Below, one piece after another: positions 1 to 8,643 of a stretch of 64,000 nucleotides of DNA; position 1 is the first letter of the stretch; the number at the start of each line of letters is the position of its first letter. A program made the translations under genes and the position numbers. The notes under the pieces were generated by a model. The model was not told where the DNA came from. It searched no databases and saw only the letters and a list, made by a program, of their open reading frames with translations. Source of the stretch: CAIZGX01 sp964385405 (GTDB lineage: Bacteria; Bacteroidota; Bacteroidia; Flavobacteriales_D; Sanyastnellaceae); assembly GCA_964385405.1 (NCBI GenBank), contig CAYLOT010000001.1:128155-192154 (forward strand), given 5' to 3'.

Positions 1-713
1 AGTGGAACTTCAGCCGTAGGAATCAAATACAAGTCATCCACACCTACGTGGTACATCTGTCCTTCCTTATCTGGAAGCTGTCCTGTTCCGTATCCGCTTG
101 CTTCATTTACCATGTGAGGTACTTGGTGCTCTGTGTATCCTGCCATTTGAGCTTCATCTAAAAAGAAATTAATCAAAGCTCTCTGAAGGCGTGCTCCTTT
201 TCCAATATAAACGGGGAATCCAGCTCCAGTAATTTTTACGCCCAATTCGAAATCAATGAGCTTGTGCTTTTCGCAAAGTTCCCAATGTGGTAATTTGTTT
301 TCACCCAAAGCATTTGGTTCTCCCGAAGAGTAAACCACTTCATTTTCTTCTGCACCTTTTCCGAACACAACACTCTCGTGAGGTACGTTTGGCACTTGGT
401 ATAGCAATTGTTTCAACTCTTCTTCTAATTGTGAAAGGTTGGTCTCAATGCCTTTGCATTCTTCTTTAATTTCGGTAGTTCGAGCCTTCATTCCATCGGC
501 CTCTTCTCGTTTTCCTTCCTTGAAAAGATCGCCAATGGTTTTCGAAATTTTGTTCGACTCGGCTAAAAGATTGTCGAGTTCATTCTGCAATTTTCTTCTC
601 GATTCGTCTACAGAAATAATGGACTGAATGGTTGCTGAAAAATCTTTGTTGCGCTTGGCTAAACCGGTAAGCGCTTTCTCTGTGTTCTCTCTTAAATAGG
701 GTACTTGAAGCAT
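1..713 (-). CDS. serS: Serine-tRNA ligase, N-terminal part (runs off the window)
   Basis: Charges tRNA-Ser with serine in the cytoplasm. The 237 visible codons read MLQVPYLRENTEKALTGLAK, then a long charged helical hairpin (about residues 30-105) that matches the tRNA-binding arm of bacterial SerRS, then the start of the class II catalytic domain (GAGFPVYIGKGARLQRALIN, and LIPTAEV at the edge). The C-terminal half with motifs 2 and 3 lies outside. The start is the ATG at 711-713; a -7-like box TAACTTAGT ends 3 nt before it, so the transcript may be leaderless. A terminator separates it from rpmA upstream. Confidence 0.93.
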   Translation of the reverse strand, partial: MLQVPYLRENTEKALTGLAKRNKDFSATIQSIISVDESRRKLQNELDNLLAESNKISKTIGDLFKEGKREEADGMKARTTEIKEECKGIETNLSQLEEELKQLLYQVPNVPHESVVFGKGAEENEVVYSSGEPNALGENKLPHWELCEKHKLIDFELGVKITGAGFPVYIGKGARLQRALINFFLDEAQMAGYTEHQVPHMVNEASGYGTGQLPDKEGQMYHVGVDDLYLIPTAEVP

Positions 714-716
714 GCG

Positions 717-725
717 ACTAAGTTA
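717..725 (-). promoter_or_regulatory. Probable -7 promoter element of serS
   Basis: Minus-strand TAACTTAGT matches the Bacteroidota element TAnnTTTG with one mismatch. Only CGC separates it from the ATG, which would put the transcription start on or next to the start codon. Confidence 0.5.
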
Positions 726-744
726 CTTGATGTTAGATAAAATA

Positions 745-776
745 AAAAACTCCCGACCAAAAGATCGAGAGTTTTT
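745..776 (-). terminator. Rho-independent terminator after rplU-rpmA
   Basis: Arms at 745-756 and 765-776 pair over 12 positions with one mismatch around an 8-nt loop. On the minus strand the hairpin is followed by a T-rich tract, so it ends the rplU-rpmA transcript before serS. Confidence 0.8.
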
Positions 777-801
777 GAAAATAGTTGAGACGAACTCTCG
801 A

Positions 802-1062
802 TTACGCCTGTGCAGGAACAACCGAAACGTACGACTTGTTGTCTTTCTTCTTGCGGAATTCTACTACTCCGTCTGTCAAAGCATACAATGTGTGGTCTTT
901 TCCAACCCCAACATTCAGACCTGCATTGTGACGCGTACCGCGCTGACGCACGATAATGTTACCAGCAATACAAGTTTGTCCGCCAAATAATTTTACACCT
1001 AAGCGTTTGCTTTCTGATTCACGGCCGTTTTTCGACGAACCGACACCTTTTTTGTGAGCCAT
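802..1062 (-). CDS. rpmA: 50S ribosomal protein L27
   Basis: Structural protein of the large ribosomal subunit near the peptidyl-transferase centre. The 86-residue product starts MAHKKGVGSSKNGRESESKR and has the family core GGQ-x7-IIVRQRGT-x4-G-x-NVGVGKDHTL. It begins at MAHKKG without the cleavable N-terminal extension found in Firmicutes L27. It lies 19 nt downstream of rplU, the usual L21-L27 pair, and is followed by a strong terminator. Confidence 0.97.
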   Translation of the reverse strand: MAHKKGVGSSKNGRESESKRLGVKLFGGQTCIAGNIIVRQRGTRHNAGLNVGVGKDHTLYALTDGVVEFRKKKDNKSYVSVVPAQA

Positions 1063-1081
1063 TGTCTTTTAGGATTTGGGA

Positions 1082-1390
1082 TTAACCGATTTTTTCAATT
1101 ACAATTTCTGTCAAATAAGCACGGAAACCGTTCTTCTTTTGATAGCCTTTACGGCGTTTCTTTTTGAAGATAATTACTTTATCTCCTTTAAGGTGATTCA
1201 CTACGCGTGCGGTGACCTTAACACCTTCTACAGCTGGGGCGCCAACAGTGATTTTTCCGTTATCGTCGGTCAAAAGAACGCGGTCGAATTCAACCTGAGT
1301 TCCTTCTTCGTTTTGAAGACGATTAACGAAGATCTGCTGATCTTTTTGTACTTTGTACTGATGCCCTGCTATTTCAACAATTGCGTACAT
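1082..1390 (-). CDS. rplU: 50S ribosomal protein L21
   Basis: Large-subunit protein that binds 23S rRNA. The 102-residue product starts MYAIVEIAGHQYKVQKDQ, the standard L21 opening (YAIIxxGGKQYKV-like), and ends with the basic KKKRRKGYQKKNGFRAYLTE region that contacts rRNA. It is the first gene of rplU-rpmA. A good -7 box lies at 1429-1437, about 38 nt upstream of the ATG, so unlike many genes here it has a true 5' leader. Confidence 0.97.
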   Translation of the reverse strand: MYAIVEIAGHQYKVQKDQQIFVNRLQNEEGTQVEFDRVLLTDDNGKITVGAPAVEGVKVTARVVNHLKGDKVIIFKKKRRKGYQKKNGFRAYLTEIVIEKIG

Positions 1391-1428
1391 AACGTTAATT
1401 TTTTAATAATTTTTCCCGATTAAGGGGT

Positions 1429-1437
1429 GCAAATATA
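1429..1437 (-). promoter_or_regulatory. -7 promoter element of rplU-rpmA
   Basis: Minus-strand TATATTTGC is a perfect TAnnTTTGC match. A TTG-containing stretch lies about 20 nt upstream and could be the -33 element. A 12-bp repeat array lies further upstream at 1500-1571. Confidence 0.75.
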
Positions 1438-1499
1438 CACATTCTTTGTTTGAAAACAATATAATATTTCATAGAAATCGAATTTGCATTCGATCAATC

Positions 1500-1571
1500 G
1501 TTTCACGATCAAACCTTTGGTGAAATTCTTTCGAAGAATCTTTCGGAGAATCTTGTGAAACTTCTTTCAAT
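1500..1571. repeat. 12-bp degenerate tandem repeat, array A
   Basis: Six 12-nt units lie end to end: 1500-1511, 1512-1523, 1524-1535 (AATTCTTTCGAA), 1536-1547 (GAATCTTTCGGA), 1548-1559 (GAATCTTGTGAA) and 1560-1571. The core on the minus strand is ATTCTTCGAAAG. The same unit occurs at 34263-34370, 42134-42183, 12698-13015 and 45386-45481. The array fills most of the gap upstream of the rplU promoter and runs into the last codons of the EamA gene. Confidence 0.75.
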
Positions 1572-2484
1572 TGGTGAATCTCGAAGCAGGCTGTTTATTC
1601 ACCAAATAAATCCCCGTAAGTATAATTCCTGCGAAGGCGCCGTGAAGCCAAGTGAACGGTTCGCCGTCGTATACACCCCATAGAATGGCCACTATGGGAA
1701 TGAGATAAGTAATGGAAGAAGCAGCAAGTGCACCGACCTTTTGGGTAAATCGAAAGAAGAGGATGTTTCCGAGTGCTGTCCCCAAAATAGCCAAAGTGGC
1801 GACGAAACCGAAGCTTCTCCAGCCGTGAAGGTTCGTTTCAAGAGTGTCCAATGTCCCGTCTGTAGCAATGAGGATCCAGCATGGAATTCCAATTACCAAA
1901 AGCGAAAACGCTGAAATTGCGAAAGAAGGCACTCCGTGTAGTTTGCTGTGAATGGTATTCACGCTGAAACCGTAGCTTATGGTGGCAAGCACAATAAGCA
2001 TGCTGTACGCCATGTTCTTCGAATCGCCCAATCCGCGTAAGCTAATGAGGCAGACCGCTCCGATTAGTCCAAGCGTAACTCCTACCATTTGTATTTTCCG
2101 AACAGACTTCTTGAAAACAAAGTATCCTACAATCAAAGTGAAAAGTGGAGTAAGGGCATTCAAGATGCCCGTCATGCTCGAGTGTAAGAACAATTGCGAA
2201 TTCGTGAAAAGAAAGGCAGGAATGCCGCTTCCCAACATTCCAACCACAACATACCACCAGATGAGCTCACGTTTCAACCAACTTTTGAAAATGAAGGCAA
2301 AGGGAAGCATGACCAACGATGCGATGCCTAATCTTAAAGCAGCCACTTGATTCGGAGAAAAGACAGGAACTTGAATGCCATTGGCGTCGAAGGCGAACAT
2401 GCCTCGCTTCATAAGAATGAAGGAGCTACCCCAGATTGTTGCTAAAATGACAATAACTGGAAGGCTTCGCCAATTGCCTTTCAT
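1567..2484 (-). CDS. EamA/DMT-family permease
   Basis: Inner-membrane exporter of the drug/metabolite transporter superfamily; the substrate cannot be told. The 305 residues hold about ten hydrophobic helices in two EamA halves. The first contains ATIWGSSFILMKRGM, the second starts near SYGFSVNTIHSKL and ends with TYLIPIVAILWGVYDGEPFT and GAFAGIILTGIYLVNK, typical of the family. It starts 3 nt after the T9SS gene upstream, so the two may be co-transcribed. The final codons (ASRFTN, stop) lie at or inside repeat array A. Confidence 0.88.
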   Translation of the reverse strand: MKGNWRSLPVIVILATIWGSSFILMKRGMFAFDANGIQVPVFSPNQVAALRLGIASLVMLPFAFIFKSWLKRELIWWYVVVGMLGSGIPAFLFTNSQLFLHSSMTGILNALTPLFTLIVGYFVFKKSVRKIQMVGVTLGLIGAVCLISLRGLGDSKNMAYSMLIVLATISYGFSVNTIHSKLHGVPSFAISAFSLLVIGIPCWILIATDGTLDTLETNLHGWRSFGFVATLAILGTALGNILFFRFTQKVGALAASSITYLIPIVAILWGVYDGEPFTWLHGAFAGIILTGIYLVNKQPASRFTN

Positions 2485-2487
2485 GAA

Positions 2488-3501
2488 CTAGTTTTTAATG
2501 AATGAAGAGCAATTGCCGTTGATACGAATAATGTAGAAACCAGATGCTAAGGCGTTAGTGTCAATTGTGTTTCTCCCCGAAACAAGGGATTCTGTTTGAA
2601 TTATCTTTCCATCAGAGGACATTACTTGTGCAACAACCGATTCATTGGTCGGATTTGTTACGTGCAATATTCCATGGGTAGGATTAGGATAGACATCGAA
2701 AGACGCAAGTTGATTTTCTTCAACATTAACAAAAGTGGGGGCAAAGCGGTAAACAGTTCCTTCAGCAGGCTCGCCGTTCAACAAGGCGTATGACGGAATA
2801 CCCTGTGCCGCTAGAACTTCTGCATTACTTAACGTTGTGATTGTTGGTGCATCGGTATTTCCGGTCACACTGTAAAAACCTTCCCAATCGAATCCTGAAT
2901 TTTGATTCAAATTTTCTATGAACGCGGAAGCAGGTGCTCCAAACATGTGAACCAAATTTGGATTCGGAATGCTACTTGGGCCGAAGTGGTATTCGAAAAT
3001 ATTCGAGTTTTCGTAAAACCACAATTGAAAAGTGGTGAAGTTTGAATAATCGCCGGTTGCGGCCCAATCTTCATAAAAGCCAACATTCAACCATTCTATT
3101 TTACAAATTTGAAATCCAGGGGGACCTTCCACCACATAACTAACCGGACTAACTAAACTGTCGTTATCTGCGTTTCTCAAATCATCGAAATAGGGAAGAA
3201 ACACATCACTCAATGAATCGTCTTGAATACCATAAACTGTAGTTCCAAGCTCTCCAACATATAATGTAGTTATGGTATAATTAGCAGTATAAAATGTGAA
3301 TCCAAGCGGAACAGTCCAAGTTGGATCATCCCAGATCATGCCGGCGTCGAGCGACACGCCTTCTTCAATTGGAGTGAAGGTGCTTGAATAGGTCGTGAAA
3401 AGGTAGTGCGGACCTACGGGCTGCTGAGCAAAAACCCCAGCCGAAGCTAGGGTTAGAACGAATGAAAGAATTTTAATTTTCATTTTGAATTTAGTTTTCA
3501 T
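2488..3501 (-). CDS. Secreted protein with type IX secretion C-terminal sorting domain
   Basis: Probable surface or secreted protein exported by Sec and then the T9SS; the body of the protein is not recognised. The 337 residues begin with a signal peptide (MKTKFKMKIKILSFVLTLAS, cleavage near VFA-QQ). The middle has repeated aromatic beta-strand segments such as NFTTFQLWFYENSNIFEYHF. The last 70 residues are a type A sorting domain: FDVYPNPTHGILHV, SSDGKIIQTESL, LASGFYIIRI. I chose the ATG at 3499-3501; the in-frame TTG at 3520-3522 would put seven extra residues before the signal peptide. Confidence 0.85.
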   Translation of the reverse strand: MKTKFKMKIKILSFVLTLASAGVFAQQPVGPHYLFTTYSSTFTPIEEGVSLDAGMIWDDPTWTVPLGFTFYTANYTITTLYVGELGTTVYGIQDDSLSDVFLPYFDDLRNADNDSLVSPVSYVVEGPPGFQICKIEWLNVGFYEDWAATGDYSNFTTFQLWFYENSNIFEYHFGPSSIPNPNLVHMFGAPASAFIENLNQNSGFDWEGFYSVTGNTDAPTITTLSNAEVLAAQGIPSYALLNGEPAEGTVYRFAPTFVNVEENQLASFDVYPNPTHGILHVTNPTNESVVAQVMSSDGKIIQTESLVSGRNTIDTNALASGFYIIRINGNCSSFIKN

Positions 3502-3544
3502 TGAGACGTATAAGTTTAACAAAAGTTAAACGAGGCCTCTTGAA

Positions 3545-4723
3545 TTATTTGAATGCATCGAATCCGGTTACATCTAGTCCTGTAATTAACAAGTGAATGT
3601 CGTGTGTTCCTTCATATGTAATCACAGACTCGAGGTTCATCATGTGACGCATGATTGGGTATTCGCCTGTGATTCCCATTCCGCCTAACATTTGACGTGC
3701 ATTGCTTGCAATGGTTTTCGCCATGTCTACGTTGTTGCGTTTCGCCATAGAGATCATTGCGCTGGTTGCGCGACCTTCGTTACGAAGTTGACCTAAACGA
3801 AGAGTGAGTAATTGAGCTTTGGTGATTTCAGTAATCATCTCAGCTAATTTCTTTTGTTGCAATTGGAACGCACCAATGGGCTTGTTGAATTGCATGCGTT
3901 CTTGCGAATAACGAAGGGCAACGTCGTAACAGTCAAGGGCTGCACCAATGGCTCCCCAAGCAATTCCATAACGTGCGCTATCTAAACAAGAAAGCGGTCC
4001 GCCCAATCCTGAACGTCCAGGTAACAAGTTTTCTTTCGGAACTTTCACGTTATCGAAAATCAACTCACCTGTGTCGCTTGCGCGAAGACTCCATTTTCCG
4101 TGCATGGTTGGAGTTGAAAATCCTTCCATTCCTCTTTCAACCACCAATCCGTGAATACGTCCTTCTTCGTTCTTAGCCCAAACAACCGCTACTTGCGCGA
4201 AGGGAGCGTTAGAGATCCACATTTTCGCACCGTTCAACAAATAATGGTCGCCCATGTCTTTGAAGTTGGTGGTCATTCCACCTGGGTTTGAACCGTGGTC
4301 TGGCTCAGTTAATCCGAAGCAACCAATCCATTCGCCAGAAGCCAATTTCGGTAAGTACTTCATACGTTGTTCTTCAGAACCGTATTTCCAAATGGGATAC
4401 ATAACTAAAGAAGATTGAACCGAAGCCGTAGAGCGAAGACCGCTATCGCAGCGCTCCAACTCTTGCATGATTAATCCGTATGCAATCTGATCCAATCCGG
4501 CTCCCCCGTATTCTTCAGGGATATAAGGTCCGAAGGCACCAATGCTAGCTAAGCCAGGCAAAAGGTGTTGAGGAAATTTACAATTTTCAGCAGCTTCTTC
4601 AATAATTGGAGAAACTTCTTTTTTTACCCACTCACGTGCTGCATCGCGAATCAATTTGTGCTCGTCAGTAAGCAGCTCATCCATCAAATAATAATCGTGC
4701 CCTTGGTATTGGTCTGTACGCAT
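3545..4723 (-). CDS. Acyl-CoA dehydrogenase, glutaryl-CoA dehydrogenase type
   Basis: FAD flavoenzyme that probably oxidises glutaryl-CoA to crotonyl-CoA in lysine/tryptophan breakdown. The 392 residues carry the subfamily signatures DSGLRSTASVQSSLVM, FGLTEPDHGSNPGGM, KMWISNAPFAQVAVVWAK, KWSLRASDTGELIFDNVKVP, RYGIAWGAIGAA and TYEGTHDIH, where the Glu of YEGT is the expected catalytic base. A -7 box 16 nt upstream suggests a single-gene transcript. Assignment as GcdH rather than another short-chain acyl-CoA dehydrogenase rests on these motifs and is fairly secure. Confidence 0.88.
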   Translation of the reverse strand: MRTDQYQGHDYYLMDELLTDEHKLIRDAAREWVKKEVSPIIEEAAENCKFPQHLLPGLASIGAFGPYIPEEYGGAGLDQIAYGLIMQELERCDSGLRSTASVQSSLVMYPIWKYGSEEQRMKYLPKLASGEWIGCFGLTEPDHGSNPGGMTTNFKDMGDHYLLNGAKMWISNAPFAQVAVVWAKNEEGRIHGLVVERGMEGFSTPTMHGKWSLRASDTGELIFDNVKVPKENLLPGRSGLGGPLSCLDSARYGIAWGAIGAALDCYDVALRYSQERMQFNKPIGAFQLQQKKLAEMITEITKAQLLTLRLGQLRNEGRATSAMISMAKRNNVDMAKTIASNARQMLGGMGITGEYPIMRHMMNLESVITYEGTHDIHLLITGLDVTGFDAFK

Positions 4724-4739
4724 GGTTTCAAAAGTTTGG

Positions 4740-4748
4740 GCAAATATA
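4740..4748 (-). promoter_or_regulatory. -7 promoter element of the glutaryl-CoA dehydrogenase gene
   Basis: Minus-strand TATATTTGC, a perfect TAnnTTTGC match, 16 nt before the ATG. Confidence 0.7.
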
Positions 4749-4768
4749 GTAGTGATTAGCTAAAACAA

Positions 4769-5233
4769 TTAATTATCTGAGGCATTCCGTTCATACCATT
4801 CATCGGCAGGAAGATTTCGTCCCGCACTTGCTGCTACGGCTAATTCATCGCACCTTTCGTTGTAGGTGTTTCCTGCGTGTCCCTTCACCCAAACGAATTT
4901 TACTTTATGGTTGGATGCTACAGCTAGATAACGTTTCCATAAATCGGGATTCTTAACGTTTTTCCAGCCGCGTTTTACCCAACCACCAATCCAGTTTTTC
5001 TCTACTGCATCTACTACATATTTGGAATCGCTGTAAATGGTAACAGGACTATTATCGAATTTCAATAATTCCAAAGCCGCACATACTGCCATAAGCTCCA
5101 TGCGGTTGTTCGTGGTGAGCCGAAAGCCTTCAGAAATTTCTTTGTGGAATTTTCCTGCCATGAGCACTGCTCCGTATCCGCCCGGACCCGGATTGCCTTT
5201 GGCAGCGCCGTCTGTGTAAATTGTAATCTCCAT
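4769..5233 (-). CDS. rnhA: Ribonuclease HI
   Basis: Cuts the RNA strand of RNA-DNA hybrids. The 154 residues keep all four carboxylates of the active site: Asp in IYTDGAAKGNPGPGGYG, Glu in TNNRMELMA, Asp in IYSDSKYVV and Asp in the C-terminal CDELA after VKGHAGNTYNER. The length is usual for stand-alone RNase HI, with no hybrid-binding domain. Its ATG overlaps the udk stop codon (TAATG), so it is translationally coupled as the last gene of the six-gene run from 11092. Confidence 0.97.
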   Translation of the reverse strand: MEITIYTDGAAKGNPGPGGYGAVLMAGKFHKEISEGFRLTTNNRMELMAVCAALELLKFDNSPVTIYSDSKYVVDAVEKNWIGGWVKRGWKNVKNPDLWKRYLAVASNHKVKFVWVKGHAGNTYNERCDELAVAASAGRNLPADEWYERNASDN

Positions 5234-5841
5234 TAATATCCGAGAAGTTTTACCAGACGGTCAATTTCACTTTCAATGGGTTTGGTGCTGTCAATGACTA
5301 AATCGCAACGATCAATGAAAGGTTCGAGGTATTCAATCTCTGCCGGACGAACATGATTGTCCCATTGGTAACGAACTTCATGCTCAGGGTAACCTCGTTG
5401 ACCGAGATCTCTTTCTATTCGACGTTGAAGGCGCAAATCTACCGGAGCGTCGAGGTAAATTTTGTGGTGAAGTTTTTCAAAAATTTCGTTGTAGTGAAAC
5501 ACAAACAACCCTTCCATGACCACAATTGGTGCTGGTTGAATGGTCATCTTCTGCGGCTCCCATGCCGGATTGTTGAAGTTGTATTCCAAAAATTCAATGG
5601 CATTTCCATTCAACAATTGATTCATATCGTGAATGAATCGTTCCTTTTCAATACCCGTTGGAAGGTCGTAATTCACCCAACCGTTTTCATCGCGGTGTTG
5701 CTCGGCTTGCGGTCTGTAATAATTGTCTTGCGAAACAAGCGCCAAATGGTCGCTTGGAATACGTTCTTTCAAGCTGCTTAAAAAGGTTGTCTTGCCAGAA
5801 CCGCTTCCTCCTGAAATGCCTATGATTTTTACTTCGCTCAT
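5233..5841 (-). CDS. udk: Uridine kinase
   Basis: Phosphorylates uridine and cytidine to UMP and CMP in pyrimidine salvage. The 202 residues start MSEVKIIGISGGSGSGKTTF with the Walker A motif, then SQDNYYRP (substrate-binding Asp), NPAWEPQ, and VVMEGLFVFH at the Walker-B-like strand, then RRIERDLGQRG of the lid. It overlaps the upstream vWA gene by 4 nt (ATGA) and rnhA downstream by 1 nt, so it sits inside a coupled operon. Confidence 0.93.
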   Translation of the reverse strand: MSEVKIIGISGGSGSGKTTFLSSLKERIPSDHLALVSQDNYYRPQAEQHRDENGWVNYDLPTGIEKERFIHDMNQLLNGNAIEFLEYNFNNPAWEPQKMTIQPAPIVVMEGLFVFHYNEIFEKLHHKIYLDAPVDLRLQRRIERDLGQRGYPEHEVRYQWDNHVRPAEIEYLEPFIDRCDLVIDSTKPIESEIDRLVKLLGY

Positions 5842-7166
5842 TTTTTCGATTGCTGCTTTATTAACTCGAAAATTTTCGATTGTGCATCTTCTGCATTTTC
5901 AATGCAGAGAAAAGATCCTTCTCCAAATTGAGAAATCTTTTCCAAATTTTCTTTCGCGAATTTACTTCCTTTCACCACAATGACCGTCGTGTGAATGTTT
6001 CGCTTATTCGCCAAACGAACGAGTTTCTCAATTCGCTTTTCATCTTCAGGTTTAAAGGCACCGTCTGAAATAACATAGAGTTGATTGTTTCCTGCTTCAA
6101 TTTTTGATTTGCGCAACATTCGAAAGGCAGCGTTGAATCCCGCTGTTCCACTGGTTTGTCCATTCGGCTTCTTTCCTTCCAACAACAATCCAAGATCACT
6201 GATTTCATTTCCTTTTGTTGTATTCAGAAGCACTTTTGCTTTTTCTGAATACGTTAGAACAGAGAGTTGATCTGAAGCACGCATGACTCCGGTTAACGAA
6301 GAAAGTGCCTGTTTTGTAATGGGCCATTTGTCTCCTTGCGCCATAGACCCTGAAATGTCTATCAAGAATGAAATGTTATTCGGAACATATTCTTTCTCGT
6401 CGAAAGTTTTATTCGGAATGGGTTCCGTTACAACCACATTCGGAACGGAATCAATAGGAACAGTAACAACGGGTGGAAGGGGAGTTTCTTTCTTTTCTAA
6501 TTCGAATACAAATCGGTGGTTGTGAAGATTCACTTGGGTAGTGATTGATTTCCCTATGTAACCTTCCTTTCCGGCATACAGCGTGTAATAGCCAATGGGA
6601 ATTTCAGCATTCACTTCGCCGTCTTTGTTTGTTTTTTTTGTGAGTTGAAGAATGCGTTCTTCAATCACTTCAACATCTGCATCGCGAATGGGTTTTTTAG
6701 TGGTTTTGTCAAGGACTAAAACGTCGAGCGAAAATTCGCCGCAGCACTGCGTGGGTTTTTCGTTGAAGTGTGGACAAGGAAGATCTTCCGTTAAGTTCAC
6801 GTAGGTGACTTCAGCGCTTATGGTAAGCGGAGTTGAAACGCTTTGTGAAGCGAAATAAACGGGAACCACTTCTTTGAATTTTCCTGTTTTTCTCGGATTG
6901 AATTTTATTCGAATCACCAAACTGTCTCCAGGCTGCACGTCTTTCGCTGAATACAATACTTGAAAATTTGGTGAGAAGTCGGCACGAAGCAAATGGTCTG
7001 TTTTTGTTCCTTCATTCCAAACAACAATGTCAGTCACACGCTCGGTGTATTTCGTGAATACGCCGTAGTTCACGGTCTGTTCGCTCCAACGCAATTGTGC
7101 GCTTGCGTGAACGCAGAACAGCGTTAAAACAAGAAGAATAATTTTATTTATGTTGAAGTAATGCAT
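5838..7166 (-). CDS. Exported vWA-domain protein
   Basis: Probable periplasmic or surface protein of unknown role. The 442 residues show a signal peptide (about 1-23, cleaved after HASA), a beta-sandwich resembling DUF1573/ASPM domains (about 25-125, with GDSLVIRIKFNPRKTGKF), a carboxypeptidase-regulatory-like domain (about 140-225, with GYYTLYAGKEGYIGKS), a proline-rich linker, and a vWA domain from about 262 with the metal site FLIDISGSMAQGDK and YVISDGAF. It overlaps the GH3-family gene by 23 nt and udk by 4 nt. Confidence 0.82.
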   Translation of the reverse strand: MHYFNINKIILLVLTLFCVHASAQLRWSEQTVNYGVFTKYTERVTDIVVWNEGTKTDHLLRADFSPNFQVLYSAKDVQPGDSLVIRIKFNPRKTGKFKEVVPVYFASQSVSTPLTISAEVTYVNLTEDLPCPHFNEKPTQCCGEFSLDVLVLDKTTKKPIRDADVEVIEERILQLTKKTNKDGEVNAEIPIGYYTLYAGKEGYIGKSITTQVNLHNHRFVFELEKKETPLPPVVTVPIDSVPNVVVTEPIPNKTFDEKEYVPNNISFLIDISGSMAQGDKWPITKQALSSLTGVMRASDQLSVLTYSEKAKVLLNTTKGNEISDLGLLLEGKKPNGQTSGTAGFNAAFRMLRKSKIEAGNNQLYVISDGAFKPEDEKRIEKLVRLANKRNIHTTVIVVKGSKFAKENLEKISQFGEGSFLCIENAEDAQSKIFELIKQQSKK

Positions 7167-8640
7167 CTGCCAATTTTCGATCGTTCGCTAGTCTTGGAAT
7201 TTTATTCTGACCTCCCAACTTTCCTTCCGATTTCATGTAAGCATTGAATGCTCCGTTTTTCACGGGAGTGATTTTCAGCTTTTGCAAAACGCTTCCCACA
7301 ATGAGGTCTTTGTAGTAAACATTTTGTTCTTGCATTTTATTGTCTAGCAATTCTTGAAGCGCATTCAATTCAGGAATCTCACCGTTGAACTCGATGATCC
7401 ATTCGTGATAAGGAAGTCCTTCTGTAGGTTGAACCTGCGGAGCGACATGGAACTCATTCACCGAGAAGTTCAGTTGTGTAAGCGCGTGTGCCATGGCGCG
7501 ATCAACCTCTTCGCCAATGACGTGTTCGCCAAAGGCGCTGGTGAAATGTTTAATTCTTCCAGTGACTAAAATGCGATAAGGATTGAGCGAAACAAACTTC
7601 ACAGTGTCACCAATACTGTATGCCCACAGTCCTGCGTTGTTACTCAGAATGAGCGCATAGTTCACACCCAACTCCACTTCATGCAAGGCGTAACGCTTTG
7701 GATTCTCCGAAAAGTATTCTTCGGCTTTGATGAATTCGAAATAGATACCGCTGTTGATATTTAAACGAAGTCCTTCGGCCTCTTGACTGTCTTGATAGGC
7801 GAGGAATCCTTCGCTTGCCGGATATAATTCGATGGTTGGGATTTCTTCTCCAATGAGTTCCGCAAATCGGGATTTATACGGAGCGAAATTCACTCCACCG
7901 AAAACGAATAATTCGAAATTCGGAAAAATTTCTTTGATGGTTTGCTTGCCAGTTTTTTCAAGTAGCAATTCGAAATACATCTGCACCCAACTTGGAATTC
8001 CAGAGATGAGACGCATGTCTTGCTTGCAGGTATCTTCTACAATTCTATTGATCTTCGTTTCCCAATCCTCAATGCAATTCGTAGCATACGAAGGCATGCG
8101 ATTCTTTTGCAGATAAGCAGGGACGTGATTGGCTACAATGCCCGAAAGTCTTCCGTAAGGAATACCTGAATCGAGTCTACTCAATTCAGGACTTCCCTGA
8201 AGGAAGATCATTTTTCCATCTACAAATTTCGATTGACCTGTTTCACCAATGTAGTTCAACAGCGCGTTACGAGCGGAGCCAATGTGGTTTGGCAATGAAG
8301 CTTGTGTAAGCGGAATGAATTTCGTTCCGCTTGTTGTGCCTGAAGTCTTACAGAAATATTTCGGTATACCTGGCCACAAAACGGAAAGTTCACCTGCCTT
8401 TGCTCGTTCCATATACGGAACCAATTCTTCGTAGTCACGCACAGGAACAGCGTCGGTCCATTCAGCATGATTCGAAATGGATTTGAATTTGTGATCTTCT
8501 CCAAATGCCGTATTGTTGGCGGTATAAAGAAGTTTTTTAAGCACTTCATTTTGCAACTTTTGTGCATAATCGTTTTCACTCAACAATGATTTTCGAATGC
8601 GTTTTCCGAGCCAGAGACTGGCGCTTGATTTGATTGACAT
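7144..8640 (-). CDS. GH3 auxin-responsive-promoter family protein (acyl-adenylating enzyme)
   Basis: Member of the ANL adenylating superfamily related to plant GH3 amidosynthetases; the bacterial substrate is unknown. The 498 residues contain the ATP-binding motif FCKTSGTTSGTKFIPLT near residue 100, VFGGVNFAPYKSRF, ELYPASEGFLAYQ and the hinge region LNPYRILVTGRIKHF before the small C-terminal domain. It lies 3 nt after a T9SS cargo gene and near a phosphopantetheinyl transferase, so a role in activating a carboxylic acid for a modification pathway is possible but is only inference. Confidence 0.85.
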   Translation of the reverse strand: MSIKSSASLWLGKRIRKSLLSENDYAQKLQNEVLKKLLYTANNTAFGEDHKFKSISNHAEWTDAVPVRDYEELVPYMERAKAGELSVLWPGIPKYFCKTSGTTSGTKFIPLTQASLPNHIGSARNALLNYIGETGQSKFVDGKMIFLQGSPELSRLDSGIPYGRLSGIVANHVPAYLQKNRMPSYATNCIEDWETKINRIVEDTCKQDMRLISGIPSWVQMYFELLLEKTGKQTIKEIFPNFELFVFGGVNFAPYKSRFAELIGEEIPTIELYPASEGFLAYQDSQEAEGLRLNINSGIYFEFIKAEEYFSENPKRYALHEVELGVNYALILSNNAGLWAYSIGDTVKFVSLNPYRILVTGRIKHFTSAFGEHVIGEEVDRAMAHALTQLNFSVNEFHVAPQVQPTEGLPYHEWIIEFNGEIPELNALQELLDNKMQEQNVYYKDLIVGSVLQKLKITPVKNGAFNAYMKSEGKLGGQNKIPRLANDRKLADALLQHK

Positions 8641-8643
8641 GCG

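Noticed and set aside
1076..1423. Plus-strand 115-codon frame over rplU
   Set aside because: Antisense shadow of a clear ribosomal protein gene.
1500..1571. CRISPR-like interpretation of the short repeats
   Set aside because: Units are contiguous with no spacers, only 12 nt long and degenerate, and there are no cas genes in the window.
5838..7166. vWA protein as part of the same system as the vWA protein at 38044
   Set aside because: This one is exported, has different accessory domains and lies in an unrelated operon; only the vWA fold is shared.
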